Assembly: GCF_041505935.1 (NCBI RefSeq)
Contig: NZ_CP140110.1
Direction: 5' to 3' (one strand)
Length of the DNA stretch: 64,000 nt
Source: Fervidobacterium_A thailandense
GTDB taxonomy: Bacteria; Thermotogota; Thermotogae; Thermotogales; Fervidobacteriaceae
Shown: piece by piece, positions 34,032-42,831 of the stretch
How positions within the stretch are numbered: position 1 is the stretch's first letter
Layout: each line of letters opens with the position of its first letter
The notes under the pieces: generated by a model
Database searches by the model: none
What the model was told of the DNA's origin: nothing
What the model saw: the letters and a program-made list of their open reading frames with translations, nothing else
Made by a program: the position numbers and the translations under genes

Positions 34032-34730
34032 CTATCGATTTTCATACCTACGGCATTCGTTTTGGTAAAACGTCTCCAGTATTTTCCCAAGTACCCTGTC
34101 TTCGATGGAGAACTCTTCTTGAAATTCTCTTAAGAACTTTCTTGTTCTCTCAATAATCTTGTAAACATTCGCCTGACTCCAAGAGGGATTTCGAAATCTG
34201 TCTGACTCATTGTAGTGCTGTGAAATAAGGAAACAGATGTACAAAAACATATCGGTGCGTTTCCTTTTGCAAAAACTAACGAAGGGTTCAAAGTATTCTT
34301 CCGCCAAAACGTCGACAAGACTTTCGGTTAGTTTATCATCCTCTGCCGAAATAACGTCAATGAACTCAACAGATTCGGGATCGTCTCGCGACGTTTGCAA
34401 GGAGTCAATCGGGCTATCGAGACTGACAACCTTCTGCTTGTTTCTTTTCGACAACCAAGAATAAACAAAATTTTCGACGGCCTTGTAAAAATAACCACTG
34501 GGGTTTAATGGCCGCGTGTTCACAATCTTTTCACAAACAAGGTGGAGCTTTTCGAGGAAAAAGCTGTTAACAATTTCCCGAAGAATATCCTCGTCTAACC
34601 TTTTTTGAATCATTAAAAGTACCTTCCTTGCACATTCGGTGATAAAACAAGAAAGTTCCTCAGGAGAATTCTTTTCGATAAGTTTTGAACAGAGTGTGAG
34701 CATCGCTGCTCTTTCGTCCGATGCGTGCAT
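34032..34730 (-). CDS. Sigma-70/ECF-like RNA polymerase sigma factor (CalpS-like candidate)
   Basis: 232 residues. A region-2-like block has LDEDILREIVNSFFLEKLHLV followed by GYFYKAVENFVYSWLSKRNKQ and VVSLDSP (about 43-105), matching the pattern of sigma regions 2.2-2.4. A helical region-4-like segment ends with SWSQANVYKIIERTRKFLREF, like the recognition helices of sigma factors. Start ATG has GAGGTGAA upstream. It leads the minus-strand transcript with the candidate anti-sigma gene 111 bp downstream, and TATAAT (34779-34784) precedes it. The target promoters are unknown. The sigma call is fairly firm by pattern; the link to CRISPR signalling is inference. Confidence 0.7.
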   Translation of the reverse strand: MHASDERAAMLTLCSKLIEKNSPEELSCFITECARKVLLMIQKRLDEDILREIVNSFFLEKLHLVCEKIVNTRPLNPSGYFYKAVENFVYSWLSKRNKQKVVSLDSPIDSLQTSRDDPESVEFIDVISAEDDKLTESLVDVLAEEYFEPFVSFCKRKRTDMFLYICFLISQHYNESDRFRNPSWSQANVYKIIERTRKFLREFQEEFSIEDRVLGKILETFYQNECRRYENR

Positions 34731-34778
34731 TCACTTATTCACCTCACTACAGATTGCATTGAGCATTCTTCAAAACAT

Positions 34779-34784
34779 ATTATA
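34779..34784 (-). promoter_or_regulatory. -10 box of the sigma-like operon
   Basis: TATAAT on the minus strand 49 bp before the sigma-like gene; the -35 position has no good match, so expression may be low or need an activator. Confidence 0.4.
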
Positions 34785-34846
34785 CTACACGGCACTGAGA
34801 AAAATGGAACTGCTTGATTGATTTGTGATAGACAAATTAATTCGTC

Positions 34847-34874
34847 TTGACTAATTCTATTAGTATGATATAAT
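34847..34874 (+). promoter_or_regulatory. Promoter of the AhpD-like gene
   Basis: TTGACT (34847-34852) and TATAAT (34869-34874) with 16 bp between them, about 30 bp before the start codon. Confidence 0.75.
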
Positions 34875-34905
34875 TAAAACACATCGCACTGGAGGTGGTG
34901 AAGTG

Positions 34906-35241
34906 ATGAAAAACTTTAAAGAAGAGCTCTTAGAACTTAAAAATGATCTGAAAGTCGTTATGGAAAAAGCCCCAGAACTCGGAAAGTTTGCAGAATTTGT
35001 ACATCTTGCAGAAAGTGACGGTGTGCTGGACACCAAAACAAAAGAACTCATCACCGTCGGAATTGCCATAGCACTCCGCTGTGAGCCTTGCATACTGTGG
35101 CATATTGATGCAGCGTTGAAAGCCGGGGCTAAGCCTGAAGAAATTATTGATACAATTAAAGTTGCGGTAGCAATGGGTGGCGGTCCTGCGTTGATGTATG
35201 GGATCAAGGCACTGGAAATACTGCAAAGTTTGACAACTTAA
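34906..35241 (+). CDS. Carboxymuconolactone-decarboxylase / AhpD-like protein
   Basis: 111 residues from ATG 34906 (GGAGGTGG eight bases before). The family core is clear: KTKELITVGIAIALRCEPCILWHIDAALKAGAKPEEIIDTI. It contains a CxxC (CEPC) and following His expected in AhpD-like peroxidase/disulfide enzymes. It likely serves peroxide detoxification. Monocistronic, between a promoter and the terminator at 35249. Divergent from the sigma-like gene. Confidence 0.88.
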   Translation: MKNFKEELLELKNDLKVVMEKAPELGKFAEFVHLAESDGVLDTKTKELITVGIAIALRCEPCILWHIDAALKAGAKPEEIIDTIKVAVAMGGGPALMYGIKALEILQSLTT

Positions 35242-35248
35242 AAGAAGA

Positions 35249-35282
35249 AAACCTGGCACGCCGTTCCGCGTGCCAGGTTTCT
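35249..35282. terminator. Bidirectional terminator, AhpD-like gene and amylase
   Basis: AAACCTGGCACGC (35249-35261) pairs perfectly with 35268-35280 across a six-base loop and ends in a T-rich stretch. It serves the plus-strand gene and the convergent amylase. Confidence 0.85.
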
Positions 35283-35294
35283 TTCACGTAGCTT

Positions 35295-38210
35295 TTATTT
35301 CACAAAAACGTATATCTGCCTGGGATTAACTGTCCAGTTCGTGTTGGATGAGAGTGGAGATTCGTTCTTGCTTCCAAATTCGAAGCTATTTCCGTTGAAA
35401 AACGCATACCAAACCCATCTGAATCCGGCTGGTACTGTAAAGTTATTCTGATAGTTGGGATCAAGGTTTATCATAACGAGCACTTCTTGAGAGCCATAAG
35501 TTCTTCTTATCACGTACAGATTTTTCCAGTCACGTTCGATAGTGATGCTTCCCAATGCTAACGCCGGGTATTGTTTTCTCAAGTTGATGAACTGTTTGAA
35601 GAAGTTCAGTATTGTGTATCCTGTCGTTTGTTCTTCGACGGAAATTCCATCATTAGGGTCGTCGTATATTGCACCGTCCACGCGCGCATTTCCAAGCGTT
35701 ATATTTTTCGCCTGGTAAATTGGCTTTGTCCACCAAGTTTGACCCGTTCCTTGTTGGTTTGCGTACCACTGCATCGGCTCCCTAACTGGCATGTCCCACG
35801 GATCACTACTCCATTTCCAGCCACGCAAGCCTATCTCGTTTCCGTAGTAAATTGCCGGCATCCCATCTAAGGACAGGAGTAGCGCATTTACCAACAGGTA
35901 CTGTTTTGTTCCACTTGTTACGTTACCACCGTATTTTTGGTCTATAAGCACCGAAACGAATCTGTTAAGGTCGTGGTTGTCAATGAATGGGAAGTGGTAA
36001 ATCGGTAGGTGGTACGTAAGACTCCTAACCCAATTTGTGGAATTTGACAATAAGTTGTCTTTACCCTCATAGTTTCCAGTGATCTCGTACATGAAGTTGA
36101 AATTGAAAACGGGCATGGGTGCAAATTGTGATAAGACAGAAGGGTTTCCATCGAATACCTCGCTCACGAGAATAGCATTTGGGAGTTTGGATCTAATGTA
36201 CACCTCCAATTCTTTTGCTATTTGGGCCGATTGCGAAATTCCATCGTTCCAGCTCCAACCGTAGAAGTGTTTTGCGGCATCAAATCGGAAACCGTCGACT
36301 CCCATCGTGATCCAATAGTCTATAATTTTCTTTACCTCGTTTCTCACTTCTGGATCGTCAAAGTTCAAATCCGGCATTGTGTGGCTGAACAATCCAAAAT
36401 ACCAAACTTTCTGGCCTTTGGAATTTATCTTCCAATGCCAGTTGGCCTGTCCCGTCTTATCCTCCAAAGTCATTATGTAATAATTCCAATAGCGCGAGTT
36501 TGTTGTGTTCTCAACAGCATCCAAGAACCAGGGATGTTTGTCGGAGGTGTGGTTGAAAACGGCATCCATAACGACCCTAATTCCGTTCTCGTTGAGTACT
36601 TTTATCATCTGTTCGAGTTCTTCGATCGTTCCGTAATCTTCTTCTACATCGTAATAGTCGGTCACGTCGTATCCATGGTAAGATTCGGACTTGTTAAATG
36701 GTAGGAACCAGATTGTGTCGATTCCCAAGTTCTTGAGGTAATCAACTTTCTGCACTACACCAAGAAAATCCCCAATCCCGTCGTTACCCTTTGCATCGTA
36801 AAACGAGCGAATGAAGAGTTTGTACATCACAGCGCTACTTGTTTGGACGGTGAGATTGGTGATGATTAATTGATTTTTGGGGATTTCGGTAGATGATTGA
36901 GCGCCATTCTTTTGCGCAACTACCACAAAACTTGAGGTGTTCCAAAATTTATTTCCGAAAAAATCCTGCACCGAAATAGTCTTAGAGTTTGTCGTTGCAA
37001 GCTGTTCGAGTTGATTTCCGATTTTCGCATACACGACGTATGTGCATTCAGCTTCGTCGTGTGTCCAGCTCAATGTTAGAACATTCGTGTCTGTGTTGTA
37101 TGTTCCAGCGACGTTATATGGAGCGGAGAGTACTCCTGTGAAGTCTTTCTTCTCAAGTCTTGCAAGACCGCTTTGTTTCCCTTCAAAGATAGCGTTCACG
37201 GCTACACCGTTTATTCTGCTGTGTTCGTTCACGTCATAATTTTGCACAGTAATGGATTTCTGAGTTGTGCGGCCTACAAGCTCGTATTGGAAAATTTCTT
37301 GTCCTTCATCGGTAACCTTGATTTCCTTGTAAACTTCAAAAGTGGCACCTTCAATAGAATGATCCCAGGTTATCGTTAACTCTTTTCTTTGCCAATCCAC
37401 CGACGCTCTTAAGTTCTGGACGGGTGCAATGTAGGGCAACAGGACTTGGGATTGCGAAATTGCAATTTGGTTGCTCTCGTAATAAACGAAAAACTTAGCT
37501 TTGCTTGTTCTAACTGGTAATACCTGTTGGTAGAAGGTCTGGGAGACAGTCTGTTGACGAGGGTATGTGTACTGGTCTTTAGCAGTAAAAGTGATACTTA
37601 ACGTAGCTTCCCAAACTCCCGGTTTCAGTTCCTTTGTAACGCGTACGGTGTTCGAAGAAAAAGTACTTATTTCAACACTTTCAGTGGCTCCCGTGGCCGA
37701 CTTTAGTGTGAGTGTGCCAGCGGCGTTGTAACGTTGGTATACCTCATCCGAAATTTCAACGATAGTTTCAAGAAAACCGTTCAGGAAGTCCGTGGTGATT
37801 GTAATATTGTAAGTTCTTGCAGGTTCGATTGTTTGAGTGGTCGAACCTCTCAGAATTACTTGATCGTCGTTGTTAACTCCTTCAACAACAAATTGGTAAT
37901 TCCCCGGTGCAAGTTCAAACTCGAAGCTTGGATTCAACTTGTTTTGTGTTTTCGATTCGTACACAATCCCGCCTTGAGAATTTTTAACGATGATCTTAAT
38001 CTCTTTGATTTCATCAACAAGAGAGTTTGAAAGAATCTGGTTAAAAGTTTTCCTTGAAACTACTTGCTCAGGTAAAATCACTCCAACTGAAATCTTCGCC
38101 AGCCTTACCTGCGGCTTTGGCGAACAAGCCGTTGACAAGCTAAGGAAAACTGAAAGAGTAAGCGCCAGTACGAGCAAGCCTAAAAACCTATTCTTCCTAA
38201 AACCCAGCAC
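35295..38210 (-). CDS. Secreted alpha-amylase-type GH13 lipoprotein with N-terminal beta domains
   Basis: 971 residues from GTG 38210, seven bases after GGAGGG. An N-terminal lipoprotein signal with lipobox LSLSTAC anchors it outside the membrane. Residues about 40-450 form several beta domains, including two Fn3-like ones (NLRASVDWQRKELTITWDHS, APYNVAGTYNTDTNVLTLSW). The GH13 barrel starts at MYKLFIRSFYD; the nucleophile Asp is in GFRFDAAKHF, the acid/base Glu in LVSEVFDG and the third Asp in FIDNHDLNRF. A C-terminal beta domain ends it. It should cleave alpha-glucans. A paralogue lacking the Fn3-like domains is at 38976-40815. Confidence 0.9.
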   Translation of the reverse strand: MLGFRKNRFLGLLVLALTLSVFLSLSTACSPKPQVRLAKISVGVILPEQVVSRKTFNQILSNSLVDEIKEIKIIVKNSQGGIVYESKTQNKLNPSFEFELAPGNYQFVVEGVNNDDQVILRGSTTQTIEPARTYNITITTDFLNGFLETIVEISDEVYQRYNAAGTLTLKSATGATESVEISTFSSNTVRVTKELKPGVWEATLSITFTAKDQYTYPRQQTVSQTFYQQVLPVRTSKAKFFVYYESNQIAISQSQVLLPYIAPVQNLRASVDWQRKELTITWDHSIEGATFEVYKEIKVTDEGQEIFQYELVGRTTQKSITVQNYDVNEHSRINGVAVNAIFEGKQSGLARLEKKDFTGVLSAPYNVAGTYNTDTNVLTLSWTHDEAECTYVVYAKIGNQLEQLATTNSKTISVQDFFGNKFWNTSSFVVVAQKNGAQSSTEIPKNQLIITNLTVQTSSAVMYKLFIRSFYDAKGNDGIGDFLGVVQKVDYLKNLGIDTIWFLPFNKSESYHGYDVTDYYDVEEDYGTIEELEQMIKVLNENGIRVVMDAVFNHTSDKHPWFLDAVENTTNSRYWNYYIMTLEDKTGQANWHWKINSKGQKVWYFGLFSHTMPDLNFDDPEVRNEVKKIIDYWITMGVDGFRFDAAKHFYGWSWNDGISQSAQIAKELEVYIRSKLPNAILVSEVFDGNPSVLSQFAPMPVFNFNFMYEITGNYEGKDNLLSNSTNWVRSLTYHLPIYHFPFIDNHDLNRFVSVLIDQKYGGNVTSGTKQYLLVNALLLSLDGMPAIYYGNEIGLRGWKWSSDPWDMPVREPMQWYANQQGTGQTWWTKPIYQAKNITLGNARVDGAIYDDPNDGISVEEQTTGYTILNFFKQFINLRKQYPALALGSITIERDWKNLYVIRRTYGSQEVLVMINLDPNYQNNFTVPAGFRWVWYAFFNGNSFEFGSKNESPLSSNTNWTVNPRQIYVFVK

Positions 38211-38314
38211 GCAGCATCCCTCCATTTATAAAGTTTCCAATTTTGAATTTTACGACAAATTCGAGCCAGTGAATGTTCTCCCTGGAATCAGTTCCAAATG
38301 TTGCATCCTTAGAA

Positions 38315-38863
38315 CTACTCTTCGGATTTGTAGTAATCAAGACTCCAAAGCCCTCTGGAATTTTGCCTTGCTTCTCGCTGCAGTTCTACAAAAACATCCG
38401 CGTACTTAACGTTGGGTGGAACGGTCATAATTTGTGCATATCCTTCAAGAAGCAGTATTGCGTTAAACATCTTTTCCCTTATCTCATCCTCTGTAAACTT
38501 TCTCGGTTTTTCGAGCCAAACGTAGGCGAGTGTTCTGCCGTACTTATCCGTTCGCTGTACGTCGAACTCCAGGTACACGCGTTTGCCAAGTAGCATTTTC
38601 TTTGTGAACTCCTTAGCCTCTCTTCCGTATGGTTCCGCTCCTTTGGTGGGATGCCTTGTTTCCGGTGTGTTTACACCAATTAACCTCACCGTAAGCTCGC
38701 CGGTTAAAGTTCGAACCTTGATGGTGTCACCATCAACAACACTTGTAACAACTCCGCCACCTTCGAGTTGAAGGAAGAGCCAAAGTCCCACAAGCAGTAG
38801 GATGGCTATCGTCGCCGGAGTTTTTTTGAAATATTTTCCAAACGCGCCGCTTGCTGAAACCAT
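38315..38863 (-). CDS. Membrane-anchored thermonuclease (SNase-like)
   Basis: 182 residues from ATG 38863 (GAGGAGGGA eight bases before). One N-terminal membrane helix (TPATIAILLLVGLWLFLQL) is followed by an SNase domain. The micrococcal-nuclease residues are visible: VVDGDTIKV, RLIGVNTPET (catalytic Arg and Glu) and QRTDKYGRTLAYVW (second Arg). It probably degrades nucleic acids outside the cell. It precedes the amylase on the same strand by about 100 bp. Confidence 0.88.
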   Translation of the reverse strand: MVSASGAFGKYFKKTPATIAILLLVGLWLFLQLEGGGVVTSVVDGDTIKVRTLTGELTVRLIGVNTPETRHPTKGAEPYGREAKEFTKKMLLGKRVYLEFDVQRTDKYGRTLAYVWLEKPRKFTEDEIREKMFNAILLLEGYAQIMTVPPNVKYADVFVELQREARQNSRGLWSLDYYKSEE

Positions 38864-38975
38864 GAAAACATCCCTCCTCGGCGTCCGTCTTTTCAAAATT
38901 TAATTTCATGCGTATTTTATCACAGATTTTTGATTTATAATGCCCTCGGTAAAGCAGAAAAAGGAGGGAGCCTTG

Positions 38976-39344
38976 GTGAGGTTGAGCGTTGCCCTACGAG
39001 TTGTGTTTGGAATTATCCTTGTAAGCCTTACAAGTTTTGCGCAGGTGGGCGTTAGGTACGACGTTTCAAAAAACGTTCTTTCCATAAAATTTGAAGAGCC
39101 TTTGGAGTACACTATCTTGCTCGATGGCCGAGAACTTGCAAGGGGCTATGGAGAATGCGTCAAGCTTGAAAACATCCACGCAATGGAGTTTCTGGCCACG
39201 AGTGAGGTTGTGGTGTTATCGAATGGAAAAGAAGTGCTCAGAATAAGTAGAGACAGTATACCTTTGGATCGGTACGAATGCCAGCATACCTTGGGGGGTT
39301 ATGTACAAACTCTTCATCAGGTCCTTCTACGATTCGAACGGTGA
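38976..39344 (+). pseudogene. Signal peptide and N-terminal beta domain of the second amylase, frame-shifted
   Basis: 122 residues from GTG 38976 (AAGGAGGGA before it). It begins with a signal peptide (RVVFGIILVSLTSFAQ) and a small beta domain (SIKFEEPLEYTILLDGRELARGYGE). Its frame runs past and overlaps the GH13 start at 39301. The run of six G at 39293-39298 sits exactly at the junction: with five G the frame would read straight into VMYKLFIRSFYD, the same joint as in the paralogue at 35295-38210. So the two frames are one gene with a one-base change, a slippage site, or a sequencing error. Confidence 0.7.
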
Positions 39345-40815
39345 TGGAATCGGTGACTTTAAAGGTGTGATGGAGAAGGTCGACTATCTAAAATCGTTGG
39401 CGGATGTGATTTGGTTCTTGCCTTTTGGAAAATGTACAACGTACCATGGATACGATCCTGTTGATTTTTATGATGTGAATCCCGAGTATGGGACACTTGA
39501 TGATCTTGAAGAAATGATAAAGGTTTTGAACGAAAATGGGATCGCAGTCGTCATGGATTTGGTCATCAACCACACATCCTGGGAACACCCGTGGTTCAAG
39601 GATGCTGTGGAAAGAACGACGGAGTCTCCGTACTGGAACTACTACATCATGAGTTTGGAGAGACCCGAGAACGCAAACAATCGATGGTATTCAATTAAAA
39701 ACTCAAAGGGGCAGGAGATATGGTACTTTGGTCTATTTGATCGTACAATGCCAGATTTGAACTTTGAGAACCCGGAGGTTAAGAAAGAAGTTGAAAGAAT
39801 TGTAGACTTCTGGATCACAGTTGGTGTAAATGGATTCAGGATTGATGCGGTTAAGAACTTTTTCGGTTGGGAATGGAGTGATGCCATTATACCATCGGCG
39901 CAGTATTCCGGAGAACTTTACAACTACATTCAAAACAAGTATCCTGGAACTATCGTCGTTGGAGAAGCCTACGACGGGAATCCTTACGTTCTGTCAAAAT
40001 TCGCGCCACTTCCTGTGTTCAATTTCAAGTTCATGTTCGAAATAACGAACAACTACCTTGGTAGGGATGGAATGCTAACGGATTCACTCTCATGGCTTAA
40101 CAGTGAAGCTTACGTTTCTCCGTTTTACCACTTCCCATTTCTTGACAACCACGATCGTGACCGTTTGATTTCGGTCTTGATAGGTGCCTTCAGAGGGAAC
40201 GAACTGAGCGCGACAAAGCACTATTTGTTGTTGAACGCTCTTTTACTGACCATGCCCGGTATATCAGCTATATACTACGGAAACGAAATCGGATTGAGGG
40301 GACTCAAGTTTCCTGAAGCACCTTGGGATATGGGCGTGCGAGAACCTATGCAATGGTACGCAGACGGGGAAGGCCCCGGACAAACATCTTGGACCAGACA
40401 AATCTACGAAAAGCTTGGACTGGGAAGCGTTATTAGCGCATACGACAAAAGAATGGATGGAATTTCAGTGGAAGAACAGGACAAAGACCCACTCTCAATT
40501 TTGAACTTTTTCAGAAGTTTAGTAGAGTTGCGAAAGAGCTACGAAGCGCTGAGAAATGGGAGTGTTGAAATAATAACAGATTCGAGGAATTTGTACGCAT
40601 ACAAAGTTTACTGCAAAGATGAGACGATTCTTGTTTTGCTAAACATAAACCTAAGAAGGAATTCAACTTTTACGCTGGATGATGATTACGAAATTCTGTG
40701 GGAAGCTCGATTTGATGGGGAAAATTTTGCCTTTGGTCAAAAGAAAGGTGTTCTCAAGCTGGGACAGGAACTTGTCGTTCCGGCTCGAAGTGTGGTTTTG
40801 CTCTCGAAAAAATAA
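39301..40815 (+). CDS. GH13 alpha-amylase catalytic domain (frame-shifted from its signal peptide)
   Basis: 504 residues. The barrel starts at ATG 39301 MYKLFIRSFYDSNGDGIGDF. Catalytic residues are present: nucleophile Asp in NGFRIDAVKNF, acid/base Glu in VVGEAYDG and Asp in FLDNHDRDR. The closing beta domain is present. It is a clear paralogue of the barrel at 35295-38210. Alone it would be cytoplasmic; joined to 38976-39344 it would be secreted. The only ribosome-like sequence is the G run two bases before ATG, too close for normal initiation, which favours a frameshift over a separate gene. Confidence 0.85.
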   Translation: MYKLFIRSFYDSNGDGIGDFKGVMEKVDYLKSLADVIWFLPFGKCTTYHGYDPVDFYDVNPEYGTLDDLEEMIKVLNENGIAVVMDLVINHTSWEHPWFKDAVERTTESPYWNYYIMSLERPENANNRWYSIKNSKGQEIWYFGLFDRTMPDLNFENPEVKKEVERIVDFWITVGVNGFRIDAVKNFFGWEWSDAIIPSAQYSGELYNYIQNKYPGTIVVGEAYDGNPYVLSKFAPLPVFNFKFMFEITNNYLGRDGMLTDSLSWLNSEAYVSPFYHFPFLDNHDRDRLISVLIGAFRGNELSATKHYLLLNALLLTMPGISAIYYGNEIGLRGLKFPEAPWDMGVREPMQWYADGEGPGQTSWTRQIYEKLGLGSVISAYDKRMDGISVEEQDKDPLSILNFFRSLVELRKSYEALRNGSVEIITDSRNLYAYKVYCKDETILVLLNINLRRNSTFTLDDDYEILWEARFDGENFAFGQKKGVLKLGQELVVPARSVVLLSKK

Positions 40816-40839
40816 CACAACTATAAACCTTTATAAACC

Positions 40840-40868
40840 TTGCGCTTTTGATCACAAGAGGATATAAT
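40840..40868 (+). promoter_or_regulatory. Promoter of the broken NADH oxidase gene
   Basis: TTGCGC (40840-40845) and TATAAT (40863-40868) 17 bp apart, 56 bp before the start codon at 40925, which has a GGAGGTG site. Confidence 0.55.
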
Positions 40869-40924
40869 AAGATTTGTCGACAAGCTTACTCTATATTTTA
40901 TATTTTAACTGGAGGTGCTTTAGC

Positions 40925-41108
40925 ATGGAGAAGTTCGACGTGGTAGTTGTTGGCGGAAGTGCTGCAGGCATTGATTGTAACGGCTGCAACTGGGAAACGT
41001 GCGTATCCTGAGAAGCGTTTCCTTGTAATACGAAAAGACGAAAATCCTTTAGTTCCATGTGGTATTCCCTACATCTTCCACGAACTTGGCGCCGTTGAAA
41101 AGAATTAC
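40925..41108 (+). pseudogene. NADH oxidase / CoA-disulfide reductase, 5' fragment
   Basis: The first codons read MEKFDVVVVGGSAAGI, an FAD-binding start. A tandem ATTG duplication (CATTGATTGTAACG instead of CATTGTAACG) near 40970 then shifts the frame and leads to an early stop. In the restored frame the sequence continues VTAATGKRAYPEKRFLVI and ENPLVPCGIPYIFHELG, which includes the redox-active Cys. The fragment ends at TTAC 41105-41108, where the IS200/IS605 element is inserted. Both lesions show that the gene is dead or dying. Confidence 0.88.
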
Positions 41109-41128
41109 AAAATTTGGAGGCTCTAAAG

Positions 41129-41148
41129 CCCCGCACTTCAGTGCGGGG
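41129..41148 (+). repeat. Left-end hairpin of the IS200/IS605 element
   Basis: CCCCGCAC ... GTGCGGGG with a four-base loop; a subterminal structure of the type recognised by TnpA. Confidence 0.8.
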
Positions 41149-41227
41149 ATACAGAGCCTTGATATTTTTGTTGCATATGGTATAATAAAGTCGAGCGCAA
41201 GTGTTAATTAATGGATAGTGGGGTGAA

Positions 41228-41626
41228 TTGTATATGGTAGCAATTAAATCCTCACGACACGCAAAATACCAAATCGCCTATCATTTCGTCTGGATTCCAA
41301 AATATTGGAAGCAGCTTTTGAACGGCAACGTTAAAACTGAACTCTGTAGCATAATCAACGAAATTGCCCAACAATTCGGTTTTGAAATCTTAGCATTAGA
41401 GGTTATGCCCGACCATGTACACTTGTTCCTCTCAGCACCTCCAAAGTATAGCCCTGCTGAGATTATAAAAATCGTCAAAGGAACTACTGCAAGAAAGCTC
41501 AGGGCTAAATTCCCAACACTGCGCAATTCGAAACATTTGTGGACAGACTCTTATTTTATCGCAACACACGGCAACGTTTCTGCCGAAACTATCAGGAGGT
41601 ACATCGATGAATGCCAGAATTTGTAA
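41228..41626 (+). CDS. tnpA: TnpA, HUH (Y1) transposase
   Basis: A 132-residue Y1 transposase with the HUH motif MPDHVHLFLSAPP (about 59-71) and the nucleophile Tyr in ETIRRYIDE near the C-terminus. It excises and inserts the element as single-stranded DNA. A hydrophobic N-terminal strand (YQIAYHFVWIPKYW) is typical. It overlaps tnpB by 16 bases in another frame, as often seen. It appears full length and intact. Confidence 0.93.
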   Translation: MYMVAIKSSRHAKYQIAYHFVWIPKYWKQLLNGNVKTELCSIINEIAQQFGFEILALEVMPDHVHLFLSAPPKYSPAEIIKIVKGTTARKLRAKFPTLRNSKHLWTDSYFIATHGNVSAETIRRYIDECQNL

Positions 41627-42831
41627 CTAAGTGCTTTGTCTTAGACCTGTCAAGAAAGACGGATAAGAAACTTGCTATAATTTTCGGACACCTAACATAT
41701 TCAGCATCCAAACTGTGGAATGTTGCTAACTACGAAATAGAGAAGAACGGTGTGTCTATCTATGAACTTGAGCATAAGCTCAAAGATAACTTCTTTGCTC
41801 GTAACTTGCATTCTCAGAGTGCTCAAGCTGTCCTCCAGAAGCTTCAAGTTGCCTGGAAGAATACGTTCGATAAGCATACCAAACGTCCACGCTACCAACC
41901 CAAGGACGGACATTTCCCAGTAACTTGGAAAGAGAACGGTTTCAAAGTCGTTGGTTGCAAGCTCAGGTTGTCTCTCTCAAAGCAAACCAAGGAATACCTC
42001 AAATCAGCCCACGGAATCGAGTCCGAGTACGTATGGATAGAGTTGCCAAGAACTCTATCGCTCGATTCCGTGAAGATTCAGCAAGTTGAACTTGTTCCGT
42101 ATCAAGCCTTTGGGCACATTTCCTACTCACTCAGGATAATCTACAGAGAACCTATCCAAGATTTCAAAGACCAGCCACAGCTAAATGGAAGCAAGATTTT
42201 AGCCATCGACCTGGGTGTTAGTAACTTTGCAACGTGCACTGATGGAGCCAAGAGCTTCATCATCGATGGCAGGGTACTACTTTCCAAACTCAGGCTGGTG
42301 AACAAGAAAACAGCCAAACTAAAGTCCGTACTCGATAGACAAAAACTCAAGACCTCGAAGCGATTGCATAGGCTCTATCGATACAGACAAAACTACGTTA
42401 ACGACTTCGTGCACAAAGCATCAAAGAGTATCGTCGACTACTGCGTCGAAAATGGTGTGGGAGTAATAGTTGTTGGCAAACTTAACCATGGAATAACTAA
42501 CATCGATATTGGAAGCCAAAGCAACCAAAAGCTTCATCAGATGCCGTATGGTAAATTCTTGCAAAAGCTGAAGTACAAAGCTAAAGCCTACGGCATTCAA
42601 GTTGTCCAAATCGATGAAGCGTACACTTCGCAAACGTGTTCGCGCTGTGGAACGGTAGACAAAGCGAACAGAAAATACCGAGGTCTGTACGTTTGCTCGA
42701 GCTGTGGTACTGTTCTAAACGCCGACGTAAACGGTGCTTTGAACATACTCAAGAAGGTATCTCCGAGCTCGGTAGCAGGAGTAGGAGTAGGGGCCTTGGC
42801 CAGCCCAGTGCGGTTAAGGTTAGTAAGCTAA
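41611..42831 (+). CDS. tnpB: TnpB, RuvC-type RNA-guided nuclease (OMEGA family)
   Basis: A 406-residue IS605 accessory protein and relative of Cas12. RuvC-I Asp is in KILAIDLGVSN, the zinc finger is TCSRCG ... YVCSSCG, and RuvC-III Asp is in NADVNGALNIL. At the usual RuvC-II Glu position (IVVE-x-L in many homologues) it reads VVGKL; the nearest Glu is in QIDEAYTSQ. Family knowledge: an RNA from the element's 3' end guides TnpB to cut DNA next to the insertion motif, keeping the element in place. Activity of this copy is uncertain because of the missing Glu. Confidence 0.9.
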   Translation: MPEFVTKCFVLDLSRKTDKKLAIIFGHLTYSASKLWNVANYEIEKNGVSIYELEHKLKDNFFARNLHSQSAQAVLQKLQVAWKNTFDKHTKRPRYQPKDGHFPVTWKENGFKVVGCKLRLSLSKQTKEYLKSAHGIESEYVWIELPRTLSLDSVKIQQVELVPYQAFGHISYSLRIIYREPIQDFKDQPQLNGSKILAIDLGVSNFATCTDGAKSFIIDGRVLLSKLRLVNKKTAKLKSVLDRQKLKTSKRLHRLYRYRQNYVNDFVHKASKSIVDYCVENGVGVIVVGKLNHGITNIDIGSQSNQKLHQMPYGKFLQKLKYKAKAYGIQVVQIDEAYTSQTCSRCGTVDKANRKYRGLYVCSSCGTVLNADVNGALNILKKVSPSSVAGVGVGALASPVRLRLVS

